Source: Lumbricus terrestris
Taxonomy: Eukaryota > Annelida > Clitellata > Crassiclitellata > Lumbricidae
Direction of reading: 5' to 3'
Assembly: GCA_949752735.1 (NCBI GenBank)
Contig: OX457038.1
Coordinates: 26,463,956 to 26,527,955, forward strand
DNA length: 64,000 nucleotides
In this document: piece after piece, positions 1-62,445 of the stretch
How positions within the stretch are numbered: the first letter of the stretch is position 1
Layout of the letters: the number at the start of each line of letters is the position of its first letter
Program-made: the position numbers and the translations under genes
Notes under the pieces: model-generated
Told to the model about the DNA's origin: nothing
Seen by the model: only the letters and a program-made list of their open reading frames with translations
Databases searched by the model: none

Positions 1-518
1 TGGCAGCCGATGCGCTGTGAGGCTTGGAGGGGAGGTGGGAGAATGGTTTCAAATTGTGTCAGGAGTACGACACAATTTGACCAATGATTTTCATCTTGTT
101 TGTGGAATGGGTGATGACGCGCGTGACGAGGGATGACGGACGAAGATGGGTGAATGATTAAAGGTTGGCAGATCTCGATTTTGCAGATGCTATTAGACGA
201 TACACGGAGACTGGAGAGGCGTGACAGAGCTTATATCCAACGAAGAAAAGGATGGCAGAGCGAACTGATGGAGGAAGCCGATTCCATAGGGAGGGACCAA
301 TGCATGCAAATGATCTGGATTGAGCCATGGCGGTCCTGACTCGAGGGACAAAGAGGCCAAGGCGATCAGAGGACCTAAGAGGACGCAGCGAGGTCGCAGA
401 AAGGGGGCGAAGTATATGATCGCACAGATACTTCGGAGCAAGACCGATTTGAGACTTAAGGACCAGAATCAGGACTTTAAATTGTATGCGAACCGAGAGA
501 GAAGGCCAGCTTTAATTG

Positions 519-557
519 GGAGCGCTTCTGAGTAGTAATCTTGAAGAGGCGCTATGA
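519..557 (+). mobile_element. SINE/LINE hairpin tail relic
   Basis: Stem AGCGCTTCT (521-529) with AGAGGCGCT (545-553) and loop GAGTAGTAATCTTGA. Only the 3' tail of the family A/LINE pair is recognisable. Confidence 0.5.
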
Positions 558-646
558 CGAGTGCACATAGCCTACATGCAATAATTGAAAAATCCATAAG
601 ATGGAAGCAGAGCATTTCAATAAAGAGTTCGACAAATTCGAAAGCA

Positions 647-650
<4 letters not shown>

Positions 651-707
<57 letters not shown>
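651..707 (+). repeat. (CTG)19 microsatellite
   Basis: Uninterrupted CTG triplets. A short frame at 554-775 would read them as polyalanine, but nothing else supports a gene there. Confidence 0.95.
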
Positions 708-1171
708 AAGAAGATGATGAATCGATTGATCTGCAGCAAACCTCGTCGAAGCAGAGATGTGTTGATCAGAAATAAGCGGGTGTCGAAAGCAGGCTACATT
801 AATATAAGAATCGCTAAATTTTAAATTTTGCGTTTCTTATATATGATCGCACAGATACTTCGGAGCAAGACCGATTTAGTTATAGTTATAGTTATAAATG
901 TAGCCTAAGTTCGACAGCCTGAGAGTGTAGGCCTAATTGTGTGTGTGAGAGAAATCTTCAAGAACGTGCGTGGAAACAGTGAAGAAAAGCATTTTGAGCC
1001 ATACATGTATGAATTATTATTCGACTTTTGGGCAATAATTAGGCTAACAGATTGTTCTTAAATTTGCAATCGTCAATGTGAAATAATGTGAGTTCTGTGG
1101 TTTTGTAGTTTTGGGATGCCAGATTACGTGTAGCTAACCTTTATTATGTACTTCTGCTTGTAATTGCACAA

Positions 1172-1510
1172 GCATGGGTGGAGACTTGGGGCAGGGGAAC
1201 GGTGTCCATCTCAATGTATGTGGTGGGGAACCGTCCATGCATTTGTTCCCCCAATCGCCAAATCATTAAGTGTTAGGACTTGTAGGCTTCACGAACACGC
1301 TGGTGACGTTACAACGCTATGAGAAATGCTAAAAAGGTCATCAGCTATTTTGGCAGGGAAAAATGGCCTTTTTAAAGGAAAATTTCGGACAAATAGCAAT
1401 AAAGGTCGTCAGAAAGTTTGATCGGCAAAAAATTGGAAACTTTCGTTGGCTACTCAGCCATTCGTCCGCCCAAAATCTCGCGTCTTTCCCTCGGCCACTC
1501 GTTCGTCCTC
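1172..1510. mobile_element. Older copy of the CATGGGCGGAGACC MITE
   Basis: One end GCATGGGTGGAGACTTGGGG; the other end CAAAATCTCGCGTCTTTCCC then TCGGCC. This matches, in reverse orientation, GGCCGAG then GGAAAGACGCGAGATTTTCC of the 60.9-kb element. No target-site duplication is visible. Confidence 0.55.
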
Positions 1511-2179
1511 CGCAAGTTGTAGACCAAGAACTATATTGGATACCTCTTGTTTTTCTAGTCTTTTTGCCTTTGCGCCCGGATAAGATAAACTGTTCTTGGA
1601 TCAGCCTTGTAGGCTACCAGGAAATAAAACTGGGCTAGGCTATTTTAAGAAAGTTAGCGTTTTGCGCCGTCTTGTTTGGTTGTACAAGTCAACAAAGTTT
1701 TAAAAAATAACCTACTTTCACTGATTTTATATTTTATTTTGCTGGTGATTTCAGAGCTGGAATTTTAAAAGCCATGTTTTTATGTCATAGGTCATGTGTT
1801 CAGATAAATATTATTTTTGTGGGATTCTTTAGGCTAATTATTGTCGTTTCCAACACTTCTGTCTCTTTCCTGAAAAACCTCCCCACATCACATAGCCTAA
1901 ATTTAAAAATTGTGCCGCTATATAGAAAGATTTCCTGTTAGTTTCACAGAAATAATTTTCAATGCTAAAATATGCATTGAATCAATCCACAAAAAATCAA
2001 TCGCCAGAGGTTTAGGCGACAAAAAGATTGTCTTAGTTGTTGCAGTCAAAGCATTTCAGAGCCTGACAGGCAGCTCGCAGACATTTGACGTTGAACGTTC
2101 TAATGATTCTGGCGGAGGCGGAATTTTCTTAAGCAGCTACAGATACTGATGCCGATGGTATACTTCCTCGATACTCGCA
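1511..2179. other. No gene seen
   Basis: AT-rich non-coding flank. The short open frame at 1910-2149 has no recognisable motif. Confidence 0.6.
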
Positions 2180-2612
2180 CATCTCTACATTCATGACTCA
2201 TGACCTTCACTGGCTTCCGATCTTTGCCCGAATCAGGTACAAGGTCTTGCTCCTAGTTATACTAAGTCTCTGCAGGGCTTAGCACCTAAATACCTGTGTG
2301 GCTTAATGTGTAAGCCTCTTTCTGCAAGATCTTCACGCCCTCTCCGTTCTGCTGCCCGCTTTAGTCTAATTGTGCCCAGATCACGAACCTCATTAACCCA
2401 ACATCGTGCTTTTGCTATTGTTGGTCCTTTAATTTTGAATCACCTTCCTTCTGAAATTCGTGGCAGGATTCTTGTAGGAAATTCACCTGCATCTTTTCGC
2501 TGCTTGAAGACTTTTTTTTTCATGGGCCTGTCACGCTGAGAGTGCTTCTGAATGGCTCTGCTGTGAGAAGCGCTTTACAAATGCTTTATTAGATTAGATT
2601 AGATTAGATTAG
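2180..2612 (+). mobile_element. LINE 3' end (ORF2 C-terminus plus tail)
   Basis: It reads LHWLPIFARIRYKVLLL, then after a frame change PKYLCGLMCKPLSARSSRPL and RSRTSLTQHRAFAIVGPLIL, typical of the C-terminus of CR1/Jockey-type ORF2. It then carries a GCGC-type hairpin (2541-2574) and a (TTAGA)n tail. Severely 5' truncated. Confidence 0.75.
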
Positions 2613-3734
2613 ACCACATGCAGAGAAACATGGGTGGGGCTTACGTCAGAGCCTCCTGGATACGCATGACTTTACAAAAACTGGACCTATATTATTAGTA
2701 AAATATTTTGGGTAGGCCTAATAATAGAAATCAAAACCCCTAACCATTGGTGAGTAGGACCCTGTTTCTCTTATACAGTTATACTATGTAAGTCGTCAGA
2801 ATCTATCCGATATGCCAACCCAATAGAAGTCGTATTGATTGTTGCATCATGTACGGCACCTGGTAGGTTAAGTTTTAACTCGACAGATGGCGATGGTGCG
2901 TCGTTTGTACCATGAAACAGTCGACTGTAAGTGAAAGAGAGGGCGAGTGAGAACGTAGCCATTGACTATTAGTATTAGTAGCCTGCAACAAATAGACTCA
3001 ATTCAGTTTAATTATATAGCAAGGGTGATATTAATGATATGAGGCTGTATAATTCCATTTCCATGCGATCGTAGGCCATGGCCATGATGGCCCATGAGCG
3101 TAGGCGCCGATTCCTTGGGAGCCTAAGATGCGAATGCACCCGGAGAAAGAAGTTCAGTGGGTGCCTCGCACCTAGAACAATTCAGATCTTAAGTTCAGCA
3201 TTTTTACAGTAAATTCTAATTATCCTCACAATTATTCGAGGTATGCAAGTACTTACATAAATACCAAACATTGCATTTGCATGATCTCACAGACCTTATG
3301 CACATACATGTACATGCAGGAATAAATTAGTAATAATATTCTCATAGGCATCGAGCCATCGACACTTGAATTTGTGGAATAAAACATTTTTCACGGGAAA
3401 AACCTATAGGCACCCAGACGCAAAATCAAATGCCACGCCTTTGACCATGAGAACCCTATCGAAATAAGTTCTGTCTTCATCAAAGGTTTTTATTACCATT
3501 AGAATTTAGACGTCGTTAAACTTTGATTCATCTAAAATGTATCCTGTTGCTATATAGGCCTAAATGTGTTTAGTCGGAAAAACCTTCACGATAACATTCC
3601 TGGCAAGTAACATATATGTTGTGTTTAACATTTGCCTGCAGTGCTATTTGTTGGCTAATAATAAGATAGATTGAGCATAGCCTGCGTAGACCTATACAGA
3701 CAGATCTACTAGGCTATTATGCCAATGCCAACAC
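2613..3734. other. No gene seen
   Basis: AT-rich flank. It contains a GCGTAGGCGCCGATTCC motif at about 3,090 that resembles MITE ends but has no paired end. Confidence 0.55.
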
Positions 3735-3985
3735 TCATTGCGTTCTGCTGATCGTCTTGATGTTTTTGTTCCCAGGACTATTGGCCTTGCCCAACATCGA
3801 TCGTTTGCTGTGGTTGGTTCCTCCATTTCGAACGACCTTCCTCCCGCACTTAGAGCGAAACTTATGTCTCGCTTTTCATCGTCAGTCTCTCGTTGTTCTC
3901 TAAAGGCATTTCCCTTGGAATGTTCGTGCTGAGAGTTGAATAGTCATTATATGTGAAAGGCGCTATAGAAAGATCTATATATATA
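3735..3985 (+). mobile_element. LINE 3' end fragment
   Basis: VPRTIGLAQHRSFAVVGSSI followed by SNDLPPALRAKL is the same ORF2 C-terminal motif as at 2.4 kb. It is followed by GGCGCTATAGAAAG and an AT-rich tail. Confidence 0.65.
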
Positions 3986-5473
3986 TCTCACGATGCGATG
4001 TACATACGACATGCTACAAGTGTGGATATAAGTCTTCACTCAACGCTCTCTTCAATGGCCAGAAAAGACCCTGCCATTCCAAAGTGACTTCTATCATTCT
4101 ATGCTGCCTCCACGCTCAGTCAAAAGGGGAGCAGCACATTGGGTCATTTGACCTCAATATACATGTATCAGCTTCCATAGAATTTCAACATTGATGAAAT
4201 TTCAATTTTTGTAGAGAGTTTATTCATGATTTTGTCCCAATTTTGAAACCTTTATCTACTTTCACAAACAAACGTGCAATTGTCAACATTGTTTGGCGTA
4301 CAACAAGAGGTATTTGATCGGCTCAATGCCATTGTACATTTCGGTCAAATGTTGTCTTACGTGTGTTTGAGGTTGGTGAAGCCGTTAAAATTCCAACGCA
4401 GACAGGACCTTCAAGTGTCCTAGATGTTAAGGTCTACCAGCCGTGATTTCGGATTGCGTCAACACACAATACACACACAAGCACGAACACGCACACAGAC
4501 TGATTTATTAATAAGAATGGGAGCAAGAAGCATCTCGAGATGGCATATAATGCACGCGCATCACGCATTCTCACTCCTGCATCTGTATCGAAAATAAAAC
4601 AATCTAAGCAAACATTAAAATTAATCACGGTTAGAAGTGGTTAAAAACTTAAAATTAAGGCAGGTAACGATTCTTGTGCATTTACAATAACGGTTTGATG
4701 AACTGACTCTAGCGGAACATTCTTAATACACCCACTCCGATTCTTCTTCACCTCCTCCCAGTGCTTAAAGTGTGGAAAAATAAGTGCCTGCATGGACACC
4801 CCTTAACTTTCTAAAAGAAGTGCCTTGACGTCCCTTGCCTGTTCAGGCTGTGCTGGCCAATAAGTGCATGGACGCCGTCCATGACCGTCCAGTCACACAT
4901 TGAACCCTTGCCTCCCCCCTATTTCTCCTCCTCCTTCTCTCCATCTTCCTCCTGTCCATTTTCTAGTATTCTTACGCGTTCGTCTGCTTCCGTACCAGCT
5001 TCAATGTCTGCCTGCATGCAGTCCGCTCATCTTTTTCTCTGATTCTCTGCCTCCTCTTCTTCCCAACTGCATCTCGCATCCGGTTTTTCATTCGCCTTCG
5101 ATGAGATTAAAGCCAGAGGAGGAAGATAATTGATTCATTTGTAAAGGATGCAAAACGATCAGAAACGACCTGGCCAACAACATTGCGCTAATAGCGACGT
5201 CGTCTCTCCGTCTGGACGATATAATATAAGTTCTGCTGCATGGCCACTGGAAGAGGGGGCGCAGACCCTTCACCCTCCTCCATAGACTCAATCTATGCGC
5301 CTCTCTACACCTCCTCCTTCTCCTCTTCTTTCTTGTCCTTAATTGTTCTTGCCGTCCTCTCCATCTCCGTTCTCATTCTTCATTCTCACAGTCGTCCTGC
5401 TTCATACTTCTCATCCTGCGCCTTCTCCTCGTCCTTCCTTTCTGTCCTCCACTTCCTCCCCCTTCTCCCTTGG
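3986..5473. other. No gene seen; polypyrimidine stretch 4900-5560
   Basis: Non-coding. The CTCCT-rich segment produces several overlapping open frames without conserved features. Confidence 0.55.
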
Positions 5474-5590
5474 CAACGGATGGGTTATCTCAACCGATAA
5501 CCACTCCTCCTCCTTCTCCTCATCCTCATCCTCACCCTCCTCTTTCGTTGCATTGCACTGCGCCCACAACCGTACGCAGCATGCGTCTTA
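5474..5590 (+). repeat. Left arm of a long inverted duplication
   Basis: GCAACGGATGGGTTATCTCA, ACCGATAACCACTCCTCC, CTGCGCCCACAACCG and GCAGCATGCGTCTTAG recur inverted at 7305-7395. This arm has about 26 extra pyrimidine-rich bases in the middle. Confidence 0.8.
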
Positions 5591-5641
5591 GCCTCTCGTG
5601 CATGCATGCGCTCCTTCCTTATACTCTCGGCCACACTTGCA

Positions 5642-5644
5642 TGC

Positions 5645-5676
<32 letters not shown>

Positions 5677-5694
5677 AAGCAGCGGCAGCAGTAG
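5642..5694 (+). repeat. CAG-rich tract
   Basis: Interrupted CAG repeats with TAG, AAG and CGG variants. Confidence 0.9.
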
Positions 5695-7304
5695 TTGCTA
5701 CGGTTGGTGCCATGGGCAACGGGTCTTTCGATGGATGTGGCTTTGCAATCGTGAAACAGTTAGAAATGCATCGACCGAGTTAGAGATCCCGTAAGCCCCA
5801 CCGACCTCACACGCAAGCGAACGCAGTGAAAGGGATAAATAAATAAATAAATATGGCGGCGCAAGGATTTGGAGTTTGGAAAAGAGGGGCTCTACCCCGC
5901 CCGAAGTAACGCACATACATGTATAAACAACAGGAATGACGCCGCTACAAGGCACTACATATTGCAGAAAGTCATGTAGGCCTAGGCCTCAAGCTAATGC
6001 AGGTCAAGTGTCCTCAATAAACAATTCGACTATAGTATTATGGCGCATCGTTTTGGCGTCACGAATGAAAAATACAGGCATGACTTTTAACTCGATGGCA
6101 CCGGTAGTTTATGATGCACTAGAATATGACAATATACCACAAGACAACTTTTAGTTTTCATGCTATGTTTATCACCAATCGGTTACTGTTACAGAGGTGG
6201 TTGAAAGATTGGTTGCGACGTACGCACACATCTGTCTTCCTAAGTAATTTTTATATAGATTCTTTATGTTTATTTTACACACAAGGCGCCTATAGGTCTA
6301 TATATTCTGGCGTGCGAGAACTTTGGAGGTTTAAGGTAATTGGCGTTCAAATGTGATTCTGAAACGAAAAGCTATGATTAATGGTCGAATAATTGAGATT
6401 CTAAAATATATCTTACTCTGGTTACCCATAAAGTTTGCCACTGGTGCCGGAGACCACTGACCAGTGTAGGCCAAGTCATGTTCGAAAAGTATTGGCGTTC
6501 AATTCTTGCAGTTATTCATAAGTTGCACACAACGCACAGCCCTTATAAATTTTCAATTTTTTTACATCAATGAAATAGCAGGTGTTTATTATAGGCCTAT
6601 TGTTTCTAAGCGAAATTGTTAGACTACGCACCGTCAGGAAATTGACCTTAAACACTCGTTTAAAGTTAAATCCGTGTAAACAGGAAAGCAATGTGGTGGA
6701 AGTACGATGGGGAAGAGATGTTTGTCGTCATTTGTAGACCAAAAGCATTTGGGTGTGTAAGGTTGTGGGAGTTCAACCCAGTCTTTCTCAACACTCCATA
6801 ATAAAGTCCTCATTGCACACCTCAGGCCCATATAAATCAACACTCCATAATAAAGTCCTATGACGTCGACACGCAGAAGTGGCTTCATGAAACAGAGACC
6901 GTTTTTTAAATGAAAAAACACACAAAAGGGAAAATCCTCATATAAATTTTGAGCATCTCCTTCCGTTCAAAAGTTTTGAGTAAAAACCAAAAATTTGCCA
7001 CATGTTACGGCATAGAGGTTGAATCCTGAAAACGGACCGAAGGAGCAGCACACCTCTGAAGACGTCTAGGCTGTAGCCTACAACAATAGGCTACGCCTAG
7101 GCCTACTTTGATTAGTCTAGACTGCAACTCGTGTCGAATCCAGGCATAGGCTATTGAATCCAAGTTATAACCTGGAAGTTGTTCATCATGCCAAATTCCC
7201 AATACTGCAAATAGGCCGAAGCCGAACAAATGTGGTTTGAAACCAATAATTAATTTTAAAAAACCATTCACGTTTTTATAAACTTCATCTCGATCCAGGA
7301 TAGT
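5695..7304. other. No gene seen
   Basis: Spacer between the inverted arms. GTGCCATGGGCAAC at 5707-5720 resembles an RFX X-box, but a single match is weak evidence. Confidence 0.5.
6788..6859 (+). repeat. 23-bp direct repeat pair
   Basis: TCAACACTCCATAATAAAGT plus CCT occurs at 6788-6810 and 6837-6859. Confidence 0.85.
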
Positions 7305-7395
7305 CTAAGACGCATGCTGCGTGCGGTTGTGGGCGCAGTGCGTGCAACGAAAGAGGAGGAGGAGTGGTTATCGGTTGAGATAACCCATCCGTTGC
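7305..7395 (-). repeat. Right arm of the long inverted duplication
   Basis: Reverse complement of 5474-5590, about 91 bp with few mismatches, separated from it by 1.7 kb. Together they could form a long stem. Neither arm contains a convincing ORF. Confidence 0.8.
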
Positions 7396-7530
7396 TAAAG
7401 TAACCAATAACCAAGTAACCAAAGTAACCAATAGTCAATTCAAACGATTTCAGTTTTTGGCTAGGCCAAGCGAAAATCTAAGCCAAGTTTATCCTAAGTC
7501 TAATTTGCATACAATGCTGAGCAATTCTAT

Positions 7531-7730
7531 TTTATTTATTTATTTCTCCATTTCTATAGCGCCCCTTCAAGCTCTCTACTCAGAGGCGCTTCAGACTACA
7601 GCGCGGACACTGCATCGGAGTTTCATGCCGAAGTGCAAAGTCCCTACGCGGTGACTTGAGGTGGATTCGAACCTCGAACCTTTCGGCTTCAAGGCAACGA
7701 CGCCACCATTACACCACCGTGCCCCACTAT
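7531..7730 (-). mobile_element. tRNA-derived SINE, family A
   Basis: On the minus strand it begins GGGGCACGGTGGTGTAATGG (A-box-like region), has GGTTCGAATCC (a good RNA polymerase III B box), a TCACCGCGTAGGGAC body, the GCGCCTCTGAGTAG hairpin tail and an A/T-rich end. Related copies lie at 12.6, 39.8 and 60.0 kb. Confidence 0.75.
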
Positions 7731-8246
7731 ACAGAGGCCGAGCGAGGACAATCCTTCCGAATATTGCGCTGAGGATGATGATGGCATTAACGAAAGACGT
7801 AACAGACAATGCCCGACATCATCCCTCCCCTACGGCCCTTCCCCGCCGCCGCCACATCCCTCCGTACACCAGCTTCCCCCCACTTCTTCCTGTTGTAAGA
7901 CCAATCTGCTGGAACACCTGGTCCTTCCTATAATCGCCAGCTGCGACCGCAGCAGCCGTTGAGCCTCGAGCATCATCGGCAGCCTCTCAGCAGGGCACCA
8001 GCAGCAGCCGCAGCCGTTCAGAAATTTCTTTCAAATAGTACTTGTATGCAAAACTAGATTCGACTGAATTATGCTGCGGTCGATCATTAATTTTATTTAG
8101 CCATAGGGGGTGGAGAGAGAGAGAGAGTAAGTGTGCTGTTGTTGGGTTCTATAGAACAATCTTCGCGAGGCTTTCGCTTATTTGTTGCCATCGTTGTTTT
8201 CAAGAAGTCCAGGAAGTTCGGCCTTGGTGGCTCAAGACGCATGCCG
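7731..8246. other. No gene seen; CAGCAG/GCCGCC-rich patch
   Basis: 7850-8030 is GC- and CAG-rich and could be an unannotated 5' exon or promoter, but no splice signal decides it. Confidence 0.4.
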
Positions 8247-8391
8247 GTATCTAGCTCTCTCTGTCTCTGTCTCTGTCTCTTTCTGTCTTTCTCTGTCTCT
8301 GTCTCTGTATCCGTGTCTGTCTCTGTGTCTGTCTCTATGTCTCTGTCTCTGTGTCTCTCTGTCTCTGTCTCTCTATGTCTCTCTCTGTCTT

Positions 8392-8436
<45 letters not shown>

Positions 8437-8440
8437 TTTA
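8247..8440 (+). repeat. CTGTCT microsatellite
   Basis: Pyrimidine-rich CTGTCT/CTCT repeat about 800 bp upstream of exon 1. Confidence 0.95.
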
Positions 8441-8657
8441 CACGAGATCAAGATGTTATCCGGCACCATGAAGCGATGGTTGGAGGCAGAGAGGGAGGCG
8501 TGGTGCTGGGAGAAGAAGATGGAGAAGGAGAAGGAAGAGGAGGAGGAGGACGTGGAATGCCTCCTCACCAGAACCAGACGCCCTCTCCAGCGCAAAGAAC
8601 AGCACAGCTTATGGCATCACTCAAAGTTTTACCATGTACACCAGCTCAGCCAAACTT

Positions 8658-8660
<3 letters not shown>

Positions 8661-8754
<94 letters not shown>
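8661..8754 (+). repeat. (CA)47 microsatellite
   Basis: 94 bp of uninterrupted CA upstream of ARHGEF17 exon 1. Confidence 0.97.
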
Positions 8755-8755
<1 letters not shown>

Positions 8756-8961
8756 TTCCTACATAAAATGACGATGCGTGTGCTCTCATCATTACTTATA
8801 TGACGTTTGAATAATTATTTCACCAAGGAGCACGCGCTTCGACAAATAGTAACCATGTGTGTATTCGCATCGCATGCTAAAGTGTGTAGCTTACAATGCA
8901 CACGTCCAAGTAAGTGTGTGCGTGTGGCTTTGTATACAGTATACGCCAGTGTATGTGTCCG

Positions 8962-9259
8962 ATTAGACTCCTGGCAGCGTATATGCTCTCTGGTGTATAC
9001 GGACTCAAAGCCACCATGCACCGCTGCTGCCGCCGCCGCTGCTGCTTCCCTACAGAGCATGGCAGAGCGCCTACCAGGCTGCTGCCTCGACTGGTAGAGC
9101 TGGGAAGCAGTGAGGAAGTGGGATAGATGGAAAGACGGACGGAAGGAGGGACGGACGGACGGACGGAGGCCAGGCTGCCTATACTTCTTGAAATCGGATT
9201 AAATTCGCCATCACTGCAGGCAGCGGAATAGCCGCCCACGTATTTTGTTCTTCAGTGCA
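8962..9259 (+). promoter_or_regulatory. candidate 5'UTR / promoter-proximal region of ARHGEF17
   Basis: Comparatively GC-rich, with GCCGCC and CTG clusters (9018-9050) immediately upstream of the first coding exon. It ends in an acceptor-like TTTTGTTCTTCAG just before ATG 9260, so it may be 5'UTR or the end of an upstream intron. No TATA box or initiator can be assigned with confidence. A (CA)47 tract lies 500 bp upstream. Confidence 0.2.
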
Positions 9260-59939
<50,680 letters not shown>

Positions 59940-60007
59940 GTAAGACGACGCTTCAAACAAAGAAATTGAAAGAATAGACAAATTAAATTTACTGTGTGAT
60001 GATTAAA

Positions 60008-60196
60008 CTCGGTGGTGCAGGAGTATGCTCGATGCCTTAGAGCCGGAAGGTTGCACGTTCGAATCCACCTCAAGCCGCCGAATATAATGACTCTGAGCGT
60101 GTCCTTCACTCGCAGCTATTGCTCATGCGCTTCGGCGTGAAACTCCGCGCTGTAGTCGAGAACGCCTCTGAGTAGAAATACTTGAAGAGGCGCTAC
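60008..60196 (+). mobile_element. tRNA-derived SINE, family A
   Basis: Head CTCGGTGGTGCAGGAGTATG, B-box region CGTTCGAATCC, body ACCTCAAGCCGCCG, tail hairpin ACGCCTCT (60162-60169) / AGAGGCG (60186-60192). It lies at the start of intron 19. Confidence 0.72.
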
Positions 60197-60940
60197 AATA
60201 ATTATTAGCCTAACAAGTGCTCATATACGTATACATCATACATGCAGTTATACATGTATATTGTTCTATCTAACGTCACTCGTGCATGCTACATCGGTTC
60301 AACTAATTATTATTATTATCATCCGTCCATTATCTCCAAGCACTGCAAGCAGGAAGATGATGTCACAACACCAACCAACAAGTCCACCGCCATTTATATA
60401 ATTTTATACAGCTCATTTCTTATCACGTCCACAACACACATACACACAACACACACACACACGCACACAACGAATGCGCAAGCAGAATCGTCATAATCCT
60501 GATTGTCACGACAATGTCGCCTCGCTCGATCTTAATCGACGTCATCGATCATCATTAGAGGCAGAGGGTGACACTGCTGACGTCACAATCACGCGTATTA
60601 TATCCGGTCCACCATTGCCCCCTTCACTCCCTCCCCCACACACAAACACACGCACACATTTGTGTAAGTAAAGGCTGGCGCCATGAAATGAGGCAATCGC
60701 ACAGAGTTGGCGAAGGGTCATAGTTAATGGCAGGTTTAGGTAAGGATTACGGTTAACGTGATGGATGGCATTTCTGGACCAGAGTATGGGTCCAGCACAG
60801 ATTCTCATCCCACTCCGTGCACCTTACTTGTTTACTCACGTACCATCAACACAGGCGTCTTGTTTATCTTGCGTCATTTTACAAGTGTCCATGTAGAAAC
60901 TTCATTGATCTGATTATGCAGCGAGGTCATTACTTGTTCA

Positions 60941-61299
60941 CATAGGCGGAGACCTGGGCCGAGAATTGGGGGGGACGGAAAGACGCGAGATTTTCCGAAA
61001 AATTTCTGACGACCGGCGAAATCTCGAAAAAAAATTATTTTTGCCGCCAAGAAAGTTGATGACCTTTTTTTTAAGTCATCCGGCCAAAATCTCGAAGAAA
61101 TTTTCTATTTTCGCCGCCAAAAAAGTTGATGACCTTTTTTTTTAGTCATCCGGCCAAAATCTCGACGAAATTTTCTATTTTCGCTGCCAAAAAAAGTCTT
61201 GACGCTCAAACATTGGGAGGGACAAATGCATGGGCCGTCCCCCAACACTTTGATTGGGGGGGACCGTCTCCCCTGTCCCCCCCTAGGTCTCCGCCCATG
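60941..61299. mobile_element. MITE with ~15-bp terminal inverted repeats and 8-bp TSD
   Basis: Left end CATAGGCGGAGACCT, right end AGGTCTCCGCCCATG (inverted). The flanking direct repeat CTTGTTCA is exact at 60933-60940 and 61300-61307, an 8-bp duplication as made by hAT-type transposases. Inside are about three tandem units of roughly 69 bp rich in CCGGCCAAAATCTCG and TTTTCGCCGCCAA. It has no coding capacity. Confidence 0.8.
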
Positions 61300-61307
61300 C
61301 TTGTTCA

Positions 61308-61611
61308 ACAAAGTAAATTTAAAAATCAGTGCCGGTATACTTGAACATGGCTTTGAAATCGGTAGATCTATAGCCCACCGAAGGACGGAATCAAAATACG
61401 GTGTTTACCGAAAGAGCGAGAGAACAACGAATAGAGTCGAATGAGAACTGAAATTCAAAATTGCATATTTTTTATTGCACCATACTTAATCATACATAAT
61501 TAAAACACCTCTTGCAAGATGAACCGTTCAGAGGCGCTCCCAGTCGTGCCCGAAACTTTTATTATTTCAATTTGTTTCTGAATTTTTTCTCAGATTGTCC
61601 TAGCCCTAATT
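61308..61611. other. Intron 19 between MITE and LINE copy 2
   Basis: No ARHGEF17 exon found. A degraded GAGGCGCTCCCAG tail motif at about 61,532 suggests a repeat relic. Confidence 0.5.
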
Positions 61612-62250
61612 AGACATAGACATAGACATAGACATATTTTTATTGTTCCCAACAATTCAATTGTACATGTATGTTTAACAAAGTATAAACATAATTCGCA
61701 ATAAGAAAATACTCAAAGTGAATAGGTGTTATAAGAGTGAGGGAGCAAATAGGCACACCAAAAGGGACAAGTCCCGCTAAGCAGGGGCCTAATTAACAAA
61801 GTGAAGTGAGAAAGTGAAAGCTGAAGGGAGTATTGGAGATATTACAGAGATATTACTTAACTAGGGAAAGACAAAAAAATTATCGAAAAACTAATGTAGG
61901 CCTAGTAAACACTACAGGAAAAAATTCAGAGAAAGAACAAAATAATAGCAAAGCAATCAAACAATCAAATAAATCAGCATCAGCATGGGTAACCCCTTAT
62001 GCTATTAACACAAAACATTACATAATGTATACACACGTAACAGGTGTTTAAAGTGAGTTAAGTTAGTAGCCTTACGAATGTGAATCGGAATTTTATTCCA
62101 TATGACAGGGCCTTGGAATTTAATGGAAAATTTCCGAACATTTGTTTTAGCAAAAATAATACTGAAGTCTCTATTACCTCTAGTGAGTCCAGGATGCAAT
62201 GCAGGAGAGAAGTAGGAAGCAAAGGAAGAAGGGAGGAGGTTATTGATGTA

Positions 62251-62310
62251 TTGATACATAAATTGAGATGTCTGTTCAAATTGATACATAAATTGAGATG
62301 TCTGTTCAAA
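62251..62310 (-). repeat. Perfect 30-bp tandem duplication inside LINE copy 2
   Basis: 62251-62280 equals 62281-62310. It is absent from copy 1 and adds ten codons in frame to the ORF2 C-terminus. Confidence 0.95.
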
Positions 62311-62445
62311 TCTAATCTGTTTAATATTTAGGAGTTTATGCTCAGCAAATAGGGGACCAGTATGACAATTAACAGTGGATTTAGTGATAACTCGTATGCA
62401 AGGTCCTTAAAACATGGAGATGGGTATCATAGGTAGAAGTCCAAA

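Larger units (their letters stand above)
413..877 (+). repeat. Exact 38-bp direct repeat pair
   Basis: 413-450 and 840-877 are identical (TATATGATCGCACAGATACT and following). The interval contains a SINE tail and the (CTG)19 tract. Confidence 0.85.

Noticed and set aside
554..775. Polyalanine-encoding short gene
   Set aside because: Only the (CTG)19 tract makes it notable; the flanks have no motif and overlap a SINE tail.
8182..8803. Frames of 150-194 codons upstream of exon 1
   Set aside because: Composed of CTGTCT and CA microsatellites; nothing conserved.
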